The notes under the pieces were generated by a model. That model worked only from the letters and a program-made list of their open reading frames with translations, did not search any database and had not been told where the DNA came from. Below are positions 17,973 through 26,681 of a DNA stretch of 64,000 nucleotides, in pieces; within the stretch, counting starts at the first letter, position 1; every line of letters starts with the position of its first letter. A program made the translations under genes and the position numbers. Source of the stretch: Xanthomonas codiaei. Lineage in GTDB: Bacteria; Pseudomonadota; Gammaproteobacteria; Xanthomonadales; Xanthomonadaceae. The stretch lies in assembly GCF_002939785.1 (NCBI RefSeq), contig NZ_MDEC01000018.1, positions 34,346-98,345 of the forward strand, in the 5' to 3' direction.

Positions 17973-20456
17973 TCACTCTGTACGCAGCGCCAATGCAGGC
18001 GGCGTGGACAAAATGCGCCGGGTGCCGGACCAGCCGGCCAGCAGGCTCAGCACCAGTCCGAAGGCGCCGCCCAGCAACAGGCGCGGCCAGTCCGGTGCCA
18101 GTGCGATCTCGAAGGCTTGCTGGCCCACCACCGCGCCGATCACGGCCGCCGCGGTCACCGCCAGGCCGGCCGCCAGCAGCCCCAGCGCGCCGAATTCCAC
18201 CAGCACCGCGCCGCGCAACTGCCCGCGGCGTGCACCCAATGTGCGCAGCACGGCGCTGTCGTAGCGGCGCTCGCCGGCAGTGGCCTGCAAGGCCGCCAGC
18301 AGCACCAGTACCCCGGCCAGCAGGCTGAAGCCCATCACCAGCTGCACCGCCTGCGCCACCTGGTCGATCACCTCGCGCACCCGGCCCAGGATGGCATCGA
18401 TATCCAGCACCGAGATGTTGGGATAGTCGCGGCTCAGCGATGCCAGCCTGGGCGCACTGCCGGGCGGCAGGTGGAAGGCGGAAATCAGGTTGTACGGCGC
18501 ATCGCCCACCGCGCCTTCGTTGAGCAGCAGGAAGAAGTTGACCCGGAACGAATCCCAATCGGCCTTGCGGATGCTGGTGACGGTGAAGCTGCGTTGCTGC
18601 TCGCCCAGCAGCAGGGTGATGCGGTCGCCGAGCTTGAGCTGGTAGCGCTGCGCCCAGCCTTCTTCCACCGAGGCCTCGGCGGCGGTGCTGCCGGCGCTCC
18701 AGAACCTGCCCTGCAGCAGCGTATTGGCCGGCGGAAACGCGTGCCGCCAGGAAAAATTGACCGGGCGGTTGTCGCCATCGCCATCGTCTTGCGGGTCACT
18801 GTCGCCGCGCACCGGCGGTTTGTCGTTGATGGCGACCAGGCGGCCGGTGGAGAAGGGCTCCACCGCCGCGTTGTCCACGCCCAGGCCGCGCAGCGTCTGC
18901 AGCACCGGCGCGGTCTGCTCGGGCTGGATGTTCATCAGGAAATAGTTCGGGGTATCGGCCGGCAGGCGGTCGCGCCACTGGCCGAGCAGGCCGGGGCCGA
19001 CCACCGCCAGCAGCAACAGCGCGCACAGCGACAGCGACAGGCCGACCAGCTGCACCACGCTCAGGCCGCGCCGGCGGGTCAGCGAGGCCAGGCCCAGTTT
19101 CCAGGCGCTGCGCAGGCGGTGCTGGATCGGCCGCAGCAGGGCCAGCAGGCCCAGCCCGAGCAGCATCGCCACCAGCGCCAGCGCGGCCAGGCCGCCCAGC
19201 ACCCAACCCGCCAGGACCAGGTTGCCGGTGGCGTAGACGGTGAGCGCCAGCGTTGCGGCCAGCGCAGCGCCGTAGACCAGCAACGAACTCGGCGGCACTG
19301 CGGCGAAGCTGCGGTTGAGCACTCGCATCGGCGGCACGTTGCGCAGCCGCAGCAGTGGCGGCAGGCCGAAGCCCAGCAACAGCACCAGGCCGATCCCCGC
19401 GCCCGCCAGGGCCGGGGTGGCCTGCGGCAGCGGCAGCCGGTTGGGAATCAGACTGCCCAGCGCCTGCACCAGGCCTTCCTGCGCCAGCATGCCCAGTCCG
19501 ATGCCGACCAGGCAGGCCGGAATCGCGGTGAACAGCAACTGCAGCGACAGCATCGCCAAAATGTCGCGCTGCTTCGCACCCAGGCAGCGCAGCACCGCCA
19601 CGGTGTCGATGCGCCGCATCGCAAAACGGTTGGCCGCCAGCGCGGTCGCCACGCCCGACAGCAGCACGGCGAGCAAGGCCGACAAGGCCAGGAAGCGGCC
19701 GGCCCGGTCGAACGCTGCGCGCATGCCGCGCTGGGTATCTTCGATGCCGACCAGGCGGTATTCGCTGGCGCGCGGCTTGAGCCAGGCGCGCAGGTCGGCG
19801 ATGGCATCCGGCGCACCGGCGAACATCAACCGGTAGGAGGCGCGGCTGCCGGGCCCGAGCAGACCGGCGCCGTCGATATCGGCGCGATTGACCAGCAGCG
19901 GCGGCGATAGCTGCATCAGCTCGCCGGACGCATCCGGTTCGGCGCGCAGCACGCCGGCGATGGTCAGGTGGCCGGCGCCGAATTCCAGCTGCTCGCCCAC
20001 CCGCAGCCCCAGGGCTTCCAGCAGGCGCGGGTCGGCATAGGCCTGGCCCGGCGGCGGCGCGGTGGCCGGCGTGCCTTCCGCACCGCCGCCATCCCTGGAC
20101 ACCAGTAACTGCCCGCGCAGCGGATAGCCGGCGGCCACGCCGCGGATATTGGCCATCTGGCTGGCCTCGCCATGGAACAGCACGCTGGGGAAGCTGACCA
20201 TGCGCGTGCTCTGCAGCCCGCGGCGCTGCGCTTCGGCGGCAAAGTCGGCCGGAATCTCCTGGCGTCCGGTCACGCCCAGGTCGCCACCGAGCACCTCGGC
20301 CGCGCTGGAGGTCAGTGCCAGCGTCACCCGGTCCACCAGCGTGCCGACGGCAGTCATCACCGCCACGCCCAGTACCAACGCCGCGAACACGGTCAGCAGG
20401 TCGCCGGCCAGGAATTCGCGGCGTACCGCGCGCGCCGCCTGCTTGACGACGTTCAT
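17973..20456 (-). CDS. ybbP: FtsX-family ABC transporter permease, YbbP type
   Basis: An 827-residue inner-membrane permease. One helix lies near the N-terminus (LLTVFAALVLGVAVMTAVGT), followed by a large periplasmic domain, then two blocks of FtsX helices (around residues 260-430, with SALLAVLLSGVATALAANRF and LRCLGAKQRDILAMLSLQLL) and a final block near the end. The LGAKQ and LGARRGQL turns are the usual coupling sites with the ATPase. Length and layout match YbbP, which works with YbbA and the TesA esterase; the same trio is found here. It overlaps ybbA by 4 bases (ATGA). The exported substrate is not known. Confidence 0.85.
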   Translation of the reverse strand: MNVVKQAARAVRREFLAGDLLTVFAALVLGVAVMTAVGTLVDRVTLALTSSAAEVLGGDLGVTGRQEIPADFAAEAQRRGLQSTRMVSFPSVLFHGEASQMANIRGVAAGYPLRGQLLVSRDGGGAEGTPATAPPPGQAYADPRLLEALGLRVGEQLEFGAGHLTIAGVLRAEPDASGELMQLSPPLLVNRADIDGAGLLGPGSRASYRLMFAGAPDAIADLRAWLKPRASEYRLVGIEDTQRGMRAAFDRAGRFLALSALLAVLLSGVATALAANRFAMRRIDTVAVLRCLGAKQRDILAMLSLQLLFTAIPACLVGIGLGMLAQEGLVQALGSLIPNRLPLPQATPALAGAGIGLVLLLGFGLPPLLRLRNVPPMRVLNRSFAAVPPSSLLVYGAALAATLALTVYATGNLVLAGWVLGGLAALALVAMLLGLGLLALLRPIQHRLRSAWKLGLASLTRRRGLSVVQLVGLSLSLCALLLLAVVGPGLLGQWRDRLPADTPNYFLMNIQPEQTAPVLQTLRGLGVDNAAVEPFSTGRLVAINDKPPVRGDSDPQDDGDGDNRPVNFSWRHAFPPANTLLQGRFWSAGSTAAEASVEEGWAQRYQLKLGDRITLLLGEQQRSFTVTSIRKADWDSFRVNFFLLLNEGAVGDAPYNLISAFHLPPGSAPRLASLSRDYPNISVLDIDAILGRVREVIDQVAQAVQLVMGFSLLAGVLVLLAALQATAGERRYDSAVLRTLGARRGQLRGAVLVEFGALGLLAAGLAVTAAAVIGAVVGQQAFEIALAPDWPRLLLGGAFGLVLSLLAGWSGTRRILSTPPALALRTE

Positions 20457-21157
20457 GCCGCCGCGCCGGACGCTTGCGCGTGCAGGCGGCCGCCGTCGAT
20501 GCGGTAGATGTGCCGGCAGCGTTGCGCCAGGGTCATGTCGTGGGTGACCAGCACCAGGGTGGTGTCGCTGGTGGCATTGAGCGCGAACAGCAGGTCGCTG
20601 ATCTGCGCGCCGGTGGCCTGGTCCAGGCTGCCGGTGGGCTCGTCGGCGAACAGGATGCGCGGGCGCGCCACGAAGGCGCGCGCCAGCGCCACGCGCTGCT
20701 GCTCGCCGCCGGACAACTGGCGCGGGTAGTGCCGCGCACGCGCGCCCAGTCCTACCGCCTCCAGTACCTCGCGCACCCGCGCCGGGTCTTCGCGCCCGGC
20801 CAGTTCCAGCGGCAGTGCGATGTTCTCTTCGGCGGTCAGCGCCGGCAGCAGGTGGAAGCTCTGGAACACGAAGCCCACCTCGCGCGCGCGCAGCGCGGCG
20901 CGCGCTTCCTCGTCGAGCTGGCCCAGCTCCTGGCCGGCCAGTGCGATGCTGCCGCGGCTGGGCAGGTCCAGCCCGGCCAGCAGGCCAAGCAGGGTGGTCT
21001 TGCCGGAACCGGAGGCACCAACGATCGCGATGCTGTCGCCTTCACTGACCGTCAAGCTGATGTTGTCGAGGATGTGGAGCGTTCCCTCCGGGCCACTGAC
21101 GGATTTGCCGACCTCGCGAACGTCGATGGCGGTACGGGTGCTGGAGCGGGGGGCCAG
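20453..21157 (-). CDS. ybbA: ABC transporter ATPase, YbbA/LolD type
   Basis: The ATPase partner of the FtsX permease. Walker A IVGASGSGKTTLLGLLAGLD, Q-loop FVFQSFHLLPALTAEEN, signature QLSGGEQQRVALARAF, Walker B RILFADEPTGSLD and H-loop VLVTHDMTLA are complete, and the pattern is that of the LolD/MacB/YbbA group. The 5' end is unclear: no ATG, GTG or TTG lies between the conserved N-terminal strand (TAIDVREVGKSV) and well inside the divergent esterase. CTG at 21157 is used here; ATC at 21164-21166 has a better placed GGAG. Either way the two divergent coding regions begin within about 25 bases of each other. Confidence 0.85.
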   Translation of the reverse strand: MAPRSSTRTAIDVREVGKSVSGPEGTLHILDNISLTVSEGDSIAIVGASGSGKTTLLGLLAGLDLPSRGSIALAGQELGQLDEEARAALRAREVGFVFQSFHLLPALTAEENIALPLELAGREDPARVREVLEAVGLGARARHYPRQLSGGEQQRVALARAFVARPRILFADEPTGSLDQATGAQISDLLFALNATSDTTLVLVTHDMTLAQRCRHIYRIDGGRLHAQASGAAA

Positions 21158-21179
21158 ACTGTCGATGAGGAATCTCCGA

Positions 21180-21833
21180 ATGCGTGAAAGAGCACTGCGA
21201 TATGGCGCGCTGGTCCTGTGGCTGCTGACACTCTCCCTGCTTGCGCCGGGGATTGCCTCTGCCAAAAGTCCGGCTACGGTCGCGCCGATCCTGGTGGTGG
21301 GCGACAGCCTGAGCGCTGCGCACAACATCCCGGTGCAGTCCGGTTGGGTGACCCTGCTGGACCAGCGCCTCAAGCGTGACATGGCGACGCCACCGGCCGT
21401 CGTCAATGCCAGCATCAGCGGCGAGACCACCTCCGGCGCGCTGACCCGGCTGCCCGGGCTGCTGCAGAAGCATGCACCGGGCGTGGTGGTGATCGAGCTG
21501 GGCGGCAACGATGCGCTGCGCGGGCTGACTCCGGCCCAGCTCAAGGGCAATCTGGAGAAGATGATCAAGCTCAGCCAGGCATCCGGTGCCAAGGTGCTGC
21601 TGCTGGGCATCGATGTACCTCCCAACTACGGCCCGGCCTACCGCGAGCGGCTGAAGGCGACCTATGCGGACCTGGCCAGGCAGTACGACACGGCCCTGGT
21701 GCCGTTCTTCCTGGAAAAGGTGGCCTTGCAGCCGGGCCTGATGCAGGCCGATGGCCTGCATCCGACTGCGGCCGCCCAGCCCAAGGTACTGGAGACGGTG
21801 TGGCCGGCACTGCGGCCACTGCTTGGGCGTTGA
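21180..21833 (+). CDS. tesA: TesA-like arylesterase / lysophospholipase (SGNH hydrolase)
   Basis: A 217-residue exported SGNH esterase. A signal peptide (ALVLWLLTLSLLAPGIASA) precedes block I VVGDSLSAAHNI with the nucleophile Ser, block III ELGGNDALRGL, and block V DGLHPTAAAQP with the catalytic Asp-x-x-His. Spacing and sequence match TesA, the periplasmic thioesterase/lysophospholipase. It is divergent from ybbA, as in E. coli. The ATG at 21180 has AGGA about 7 bases upstream; an ATG at 21165 would add five residues. Confidence 0.88.
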   Translation: MRERALRYGALVLWLLTLSLLAPGIASAKSPATVAPILVVGDSLSAAHNIPVQSGWVTLLDQRLKRDMATPPAVVNASISGETTSGALTRLPGLLQKHAPGVVVIELGGNDALRGLTPAQLKGNLEKMIKLSQASGAKVLLLGIDVPPNYGPAYRERLKATYADLARQYDTALVPFFLEKVALQPGLMQADGLHPTAAAQPKVLETVWPALRPLLGR

Positions 21834-21921
21834 TCGGATGAGATGAAACGTTATTCGGCCTTCACGTCGCTTGCACCGGCGATCCGGCATGTTTCACAAA
21901 GCTGAAGACCGAGGAAAGTCC

Positions 21922-22635
21922 ATGCGTCAGACCAAGGAAACGTCCGGCCTCGTGCTGGTCGTCGAAGACAACCGCAATATCTCCGAAATGATCGGCGAGT
22001 ACCTGGAAGGCCGTGGTTTCGAGGTCGACTATGCGCAGGACGGACTGGACGGCTACCGTCTGGCCGCCGAGAACAGCTACGACGTAGTCGTGCTGGACCT
22101 CATGCTGCCACGTCTGGACGGCATCGAAGTGTGTCGCCGCCTGCGCAACGACGCACGCAAGTCCACCCCGGTGTTGATGCTGACCGCCCGCGACACGCTG
22201 GACGACAAGCTCACCGGCCTGGGTTTCGGCGCCGACGACTACCTGACCAAGCCGTTCGCGATCCAGGAGCTGGAAGCGCGCCTGCGTGCCCTGATCCGCC
22301 GCGAGCGTCGCCAGGTGGGCTCGGAAGTGCTCAAGGTGGCCGATCTGGTGCTGGACCCGGTGAGCATGCGCGCCACCCGTGCCGGCACCGAGCTGCAGCT
22401 CTCGCCGATCGGCCTGCGCCTGCTGACCATCCTGATGCGCGAGTCGCCGCGGGTGGTGACCCGCCAGGAAATCGAGCGCGAGATCTGGGGCAATGGCCTG
22501 CCGGACTCGGACACCCTGCGCAGTCATCTGTACAACCTGCGCAAGATCATCGACAAGCCGTTCGATCGCCCGCTGCTGCACACCGTGCAGAGCGCCGGCT
22601 ACCGCATCGCCGACATCGCCCAGCCGATGACCTGA
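21922..22635 (+). CDS. OmpR-family response regulator, ColR-like
   Basis: A 237-residue response regulator. The receiver domain (residues 9-125) has the acidic pair VVEDN, the phospho-acceptor Asp in VVVLDLMLPRLDG, the Thr in LMLTARD and the Lys in DDYLTKPFA. The C-terminal winged helix ends PLLHTVQSAGYRI, and PDSDTLRSHLYNLRKIIDKPF is very like ColR. In Xanthomonas ColR-type regulators (one is called VgrR) govern iron, virulence and envelope stress genes; several paralogues exist so I do not give a symbol. GAGGAAAG sits before the ATG. The kinase gene follows after 157 bases. Confidence 0.87.
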   Translation: MRQTKETSGLVLVVEDNRNISEMIGEYLEGRGFEVDYAQDGLDGYRLAAENSYDVVVLDLMLPRLDGIEVCRRLRNDARKSTPVLMLTARDTLDDKLTGLGFGADDYLTKPFAIQELEARLRALIRRERRQVGSEVLKVADLVLDPVSMRATRAGTELQLSPIGLRLLTILMRESPRVVTRQEIEREIWGNGLPDSDTLRSHLYNLRKIIDKPFDRPLLHTVQSAGYRIADIAQPMT

Positions 22636-22792
22636 CCGGCCGTTGACCTGATGTTCCGGCCGGCCGCCGTCAGGTGGCCGGCCGCTCCTGCAGGCGCCCC
22701 CGCGCCGCTCGCTCTCCCGTGCTGCTGACCGGTTGCACGACGGAATCACGGAAGCGTTGCCTATACTCCGGCGCTCTCCCCTGGATGCAGCA

Positions 22793-24064
22793 ATGCCACA
22801 CGGGCTCCCGAGAAAAATACGTCTTGCCTTCCTGTTGCAGGTCGCGCTGGCGAGCCTGGCGATCGTGCTGGGCGGGTACCTGATCTCCTTCGTCATCAAG
22901 TACAGCCTGGTGCGCACCGTGCTCGCCGACGAGGCCGTGCATTTCTGGCAGATGCACAAGAGCGCGCCGGACAACCGGCCGCCGAACACGCGCAATATCC
23001 AGGGGTATTTCTCGCCGGCCGGAACCGCCGCCGATGCGGCGCCTGCTGCGCTGCGCCGCCTGTCGCCGGGCTTCAGCGAAGTTGCCGCCGCCGATGCCAT
23101 GGTCTATGTGGACCAGCGTCCGGAAGGGCGCCTGTACCTGGTGTTCCCGCGCTCGCGCGCGGCGCACCTCACGCTGTGGTTCGGCGTGGTGCCGGCCATC
23201 ATCGTGCTGCTGGGAATCTACGGCGTGTCGTGGTTCACCTACCGGGTGTCCAAACGCCTGGTGTCGCCGATCAGCTGGCTGGCACGGCGCGTGTCGCAGT
23301 GGGACCCGCGCAACCCGGATGTGGACGAACTGGCGCCTGAGCGCCTGCCGGCGGAGTTGCAGGGCGAAACCCGGCAGCTGGCGCTTGCGCTGCATGCGCT
23401 GGGGCAACGGGTCAGCGAGCATGTGGCACGCGAACGCAACTTCACCCGCGATGCCAGCCACGAGCTGCGCACGCCGCTGACGGTGATCCGCGTGGCCAGC
23501 GACATGGCCCTGGCCGACGACGATCTGCCGCAGCGGACCCAGCGCAGCCTGCGCCGGATCCAGCGCGCCGGCCGCGACATGGAAGCGGTGATCGACGCCT
23601 TCCTGATCCTGGCCCGCGAAGCGGAGATCGACCCGCAGAGCGAAACCTTCGACGTGGCCGAGTTGGCCAGCGAGGAGGTCGAGATCGCGCGCGAACTGCT
23701 GGGCGACAAGCCGGTGTCGCTGCACATGGTCGGCGACCGCCACCTGCAGATGTTCGCGCCGCCGCGGGTGATGCGGGTGGTGCTGAGCAACTTGCTGCGC
23801 AATGCCTGCGCCTATACCGACACCGGCAGCATCGAGGTGGAGGTCGCCCGCGACCGGATCGTGGTGCGCGATACCGGCATCGGCATGAGCGATGAAGCCC
23901 GCGCGCGGGCATTCGAGCCATTCTTCCGCGCCGACCCCACGCGCCCGCAGGGCACCGGGCTCGGGCTGTCGATCGTGCGCCGGCTGTGCGACCGCTTCGG
24001 CTGGCGCATCGAGCTGGAGAGCGAAGCGGGCGTGGGCACGTCGGTGGCGGTGGTGGTGGCCTGA
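22793..24064 (+). CDS. Sensor histidine kinase, ColS-like
   Basis: A 423-residue membrane kinase. TM1 is about residues 12-36 (FLLQVALASLAIVLGGYLI), a periplasmic sensor of about 90 residues follows, and TM2 lies around residues 128-150 (WFGVVPAIIVLLGIYGVSW). Then come a HAMP-like linker, the H-box FTRDASHELRTPLTVIR, N-box LLRNACAYT, G1 VRDTGIGMSD, F-box FEPFFRADP and G2 GTGLGLSIVRRL, so it should be active. The partner is the ColR-like regulator directly upstream. An ExxE iron-binding motif, reported for ColS/VgrS sensors, is not visible in the periplasmic part, so the signal may differ. The ATG at 22793 gives a short tail before TM1. Confidence 0.85.
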   Translation: MPHGLPRKIRLAFLLQVALASLAIVLGGYLISFVIKYSLVRTVLADEAVHFWQMHKSAPDNRPPNTRNIQGYFSPAGTAADAAPAALRRLSPGFSEVAAADAMVYVDQRPEGRLYLVFPRSRAAHLTLWFGVVPAIIVLLGIYGVSWFTYRVSKRLVSPISWLARRVSQWDPRNPDVDELAPERLPAELQGETRQLALALHALGQRVSEHVARERNFTRDASHELRTPLTVIRVASDMALADDDLPQRTQRSLRRIQRAGRDMEAVIDAFLILAREAEIDPQSETFDVAELASEEVEIARELLGDKPVSLHMVGDRHLQMFAPPRVMRVVLSNLLRNACAYTDTGSIEVEVARDRIVVRDTGIGMSDEARARAFEPFFRADPTRPQGTGLGLSIVRRLCDRFGWRIELESEAGVGTSVAVVVA

Positions 24065-24432
24065 GGCTGGCCGCTGCCGGCCGCTGCGGGCGCTCGTGGA
24101 TCGCCTGGGTGTGGCAGGCACCGCTGCCGCATCAGAGCGCTGACTGGCCGACGTCGCGTGATGCGCTCCGGCGTGCGCGCGGATCGACCATGCGGATGGC
24201 ATGCTGACGTGTCGCTGCGCGCAGATGCGACGGCACGGCTTTCGCCCAGGCCGCGTGAAACGTCTCGACGATCCTCACCCTGCAGCGGACAGCGAACCCT
24301 CCTGCGCGATTTCCGCAGTGACCGCTGCATTCGCAAGGCTGCAGATGGTCAGCCAGGCATGTCGCCGCCACCTGCGCAGCGTGGGCGACCCGGCAACGCC
24401 GCGCGGATCGGTCCACGTGGCGCGGCGGGTGA
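24065..24432. other. Intergenic region without a recognisable gene
   Basis: About 370 bases between the convergent sensor kinase and GDSL hydrolase genes. Translations in all frames lack family resemblance and I see no strong hairpin or repeat. Confidence 0.5.
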
Positions 24433-25128
24433 TTACTCCAGCACCGGGGCCACGGCCTTGCGCCATAGCGCGTAACCGTCGGCGGTCATGTGCAGCCTGT
24501 CTTCGCGAAACAGCTGCGGACGCGGCTTGCCGCTGGCATCGAGCATCGGCGTGTAGACATCCACGTAATCCACCCGCGCAAAGCCCGCCAGTGCGTCCTT
24601 GATCAGGCGATTGGCGGCAATGACCGACGGTAGCAGCTGCGCGCGCGCCGGGCTGGGTTTGATCGACAGATAGCTGATGCGCGCGTCCGGCAAGTCGCGG
24701 CGGATACGCGTCACGAACGCCACCACATCATCGCGCACCTGCTCGGGCGTGCGCCCGCTGTTGAGATCGTTGTCGCCGGCATACAGCACCACCTGGCGCG
24801 GCGCATACGGAATCACGATGCGGTCGGCGTACCAGGTGCTGTCGCGTACCTGCGAGCCGCCAAAGCCACGGTTGATCACCGGCTTGCCTGGAAAGTCCTT
24901 GCCCAGCGTGTCCCAGAAGCGGATCGAGGAACTGCCGACGAACACGATGCCGTGCTTGGGTGGCGGCTGGCGCGCATCGCTGGCAGCGAAGCGCTGCATG
25001 TCTTGCTCCCAGGCCGCATCGGACACCTGCGCAGGGATCACGGGCGCAGTGCGCGGGGCTTCGGCGATGGCCTGGCTGGAGACCAGCACAAGTGCGCACA
25101 GCAGTGCGCGTAAGCGATGTGGGAGCAT
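24433..25128 (-). CDS. Exported SGNH/GDSL hydrolase
   Basis: A 231-residue protein with a signal peptide (MLPHRLRALLCALVLVSSQA, cleavage near IAEA). Block I is VFVGSSSIRFWDTLGKDFPG with the nucleophile Ser, block III YAGDNDLNSG, and block V DRLHMTADGY with Asp-x-x-His, so the SGNH triad is complete. The GSSSIR and NRGFGGSQ pattern is of the platelet-activating-factor acetylhydrolase-like branch. The ATG at 25128 follows AGGATT. Possible substrates are acetylated glycans or lipids; nothing in the neighbourhood decides. Confidence 0.82.
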   Translation of the reverse strand: MLPHRLRALLCALVLVSSQAIAEAPRTAPVIPAQVSDAAWEQDMQRFAASDARQPPPKHGIVFVGSSSIRFWDTLGKDFPGKPVINRGFGGSQVRDSTWYADRIVIPYAPRQVVLYAGDNDLNSGRTPEQVRDDVVAFVTRIRRDLPDARISYLSIKPSPARAQLLPSVIAANRLIKDALAGFARVDYVDVYTPMLDASGKPRPQLFREDRLHMTADGYALWRKAVAPVLE

Positions 25129-25310
25129 GAGAATCCTGCAACGATGGAGCGGGCCTGGCATGGTGCAGCAGTCTGCAAGCTGAGGGCAAACCGGACCGTG
25201 GCTGGCGATGCGCCGCGTCACGGTGCAAGATTCGCACTTTCCCCAGCAGCGACCACACCATGCGTTCTTCCTGTCCCCAGATCCGCCCGTGCGGCCGGAC
25301 GTCCTGACGC

Positions 25311-25691
25311 ATGGCCGATCAACTGGGACACGTGCCGCGCGGCCCGCGCCGCATGCTCAAGGCGGCGATCTGGTCGTGGCAGGGCCTGCGCGCGGCATGG
25401 CTGCACGAATCGTCGTTCCGGCTCGAAGTCTGCCTGGCGTCGGTGATGGCCCCGTTGGGCGCGTGGCTGGGACAGACGCCGCTGGAGCGCATCGCGTTGG
25501 TCGCCCCGTTGTTGATCGTGCTGGCGGCCGAACTGCTGAATTCCGCCATCGAAGCGGTGATCGAACGCTATGGCCCCGAGCATCACGTGCTGGCCGGTCG
25601 CGCCAAGGACATGGGCTCGGCGGCGGTGTTCCTGCTGTTGCTCAACGTGCTGCTGTGCTGGGGGCTGATCCTGTTGCCGCGGGTAGTCTGA
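25311..25691 (+). CDS. dgkA: Diacylglycerol kinase
   Basis: A 126-residue integral membrane kinase recycling diacylglycerol to phosphatidate during envelope glycan synthesis. It has the DgkA hallmarks AWLHESSFRLE (equivalent of the E. coli HEAAFRQE helix), then AAELLNSAIEAVIERYG, the active-site helix, and ending GRAKDMGSAAVFLLLLNVLL with the conserved Lys-Asp and third transmembrane helix. Length matches the family (about 120). It is transcribed divergently from the GDSL hydrolase. Confidence 0.94.
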   Translation: MADQLGHVPRGPRRMLKAAIWSWQGLRAAWLHESSFRLEVCLASVMAPLGAWLGQTPLERIALVAPLLIVLAAELLNSAIEAVIERYGPEHHVLAGRAKDMGSAAVFLLLLNVLLCWGLILLPRVV

Positions 25692-25859
25692 GGCAACGCT
25701 TGCGTTGGGGCAGCGAGCGTGGGGCATGGCTTGATGTCGCTGCGCGCCAGCGAGCTGTTGCTTCGCTGCCGATCCAGCCGCTGTCAGGCGCCGGCGCGTG
25801 CATGCGGGCTTGACCTCGCGCGTGGCATGCTGCGGCTCTCTTTCAACGGAATCGCCTGC

Positions 25860-26486
25860 ATGTCTGTCCTGATGCGCGCCCTGATGGTGCTGATCCTGGC
25901 CGTCGGCCTGTCCGGCTGCGGCTACAACACGATCCAGCAGAAGGAGGAGGGAGTGAAGGCGGGTTGGTCGGAAGTGCTCAACCAGTATCAGCGCCGCGCC
26001 GATCTGATTCCCAATCTGGTGCGCACCGTGCAGGGCTATGCGCAGCAGGAACGCCAGGTGCTGACCGAGGTGACCAACGCGCGTGCACGCGTCGGGCAGA
26101 TCCAGGTCAATGCCGACGACGAAGCATCGCTCAAGCAGTTCCAGCAGGCGCAGGGCGAGCTGGGCAGTGCGTTGTCGCGCTTGCTGGTGGTCAGCGAGAA
26201 CTACCCCCAGCTCAAGTCCGACCAGTCTTTCCGCGATCTGCAGGTGCAGCTGGAAGGCACCGAGAACCGCATCACCGTGGCGCGTGGTCGGTACATCCAG
26301 ACCGTGCAGGACTACAACACCTACATTCGCTCGTTTCCGCAGGTGATCACCGCCAAGATCTTCGGCTACCAATCCAAGCCGAACTTCAGCGTGGAAAACG
26401 AAGCGCAGATCTCGCGCGCGCCGCAGGTGGACTTCGGCAATCAGCAGGCACCGCAGCAACAGCCTGCACCACAGCCTGCGCAGTAA
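25860..26486 (+). CDS. lemA: LemA family lipoprotein
   Basis: A 208-residue protein with a lipoprotein signal (VLILAVGLSGC, lipobox LSGC with Cys about residue 20) followed by GYNTIQQKEEGVKAGWSEVLNQYQRRADLIPNLVRTV, the LemA helical hallmark (shown here only in part: EGVKAGWSEV and RRADLIPNLV). Coiled-coil-like helices fill the middle and a Gln/Pro-rich tail ends the protein. It heads a lemA-ygcG-TPM gene set, which is often found together in bacteria. The function of LemA is unclear; a membrane-stress or membrane-remodelling role has been proposed. Confidence 0.92.
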   Translation: MSVLMRALMVLILAVGLSGCGYNTIQQKEEGVKAGWSEVLNQYQRRADLIPNLVRTVQGYAQQERQVLTEVTNARARVGQIQVNADDEASLKQFQQAQGELGSALSRLLVVSENYPQLKSDQSFRDLQVQLEGTENRITVARGRYIQTVQDYNTYIRSFPQVITAKIFGYQSKPNFSVENEAQISRAPQVDFGNQQAPQQQPAPQPAQ

Positions 26487-26493
26487 TCACAAG

Positions 26494-26630
26494 CCCCTCT
26501 CCCCTCGGGAGAGGGGTTGGGGGTGAGGGTACGGCGCCAAGCTGCTGTGTTTCCAACTGCACGTGGCTTCGCTCGCACCCTCATCCGCCCCTTCGGGGCA
26601 CCTTCTCCCCATGAAGGGGGCAATGTCCCG
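26494..26630. repeat. Dispersed palindromic repeat with terminator-like hairpin
   Basis: CCCCTCTCCC-CTC-GGGAGAGGGG (26494-26516) is a 10-bp perfect stem directly after the lemA stop, followed by GGGGTGAGGGTAC. A second piece, CACCCTCATCCG plus the stem GCCCC-TTC-GGGGC (26587-26599) and CCTTCTCCCC, follows. Both parts match the ends of the element at 3915-4171. It probably ends or attenuates lemA transcription before ygcG. Confidence 0.7.
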
Positions 26631-26681
26631 GTGGAAGAAGGGAAAGACTGAGTGTCAATGCGCATCAGCTAGGAGTCGGCA

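Noticed and set aside
21922..24064. Naming the two-component pair vgrR/vgrS
   Set aside because: The genus has several ColRS paralogues and the ExxE motif of VgrS is not visible here.
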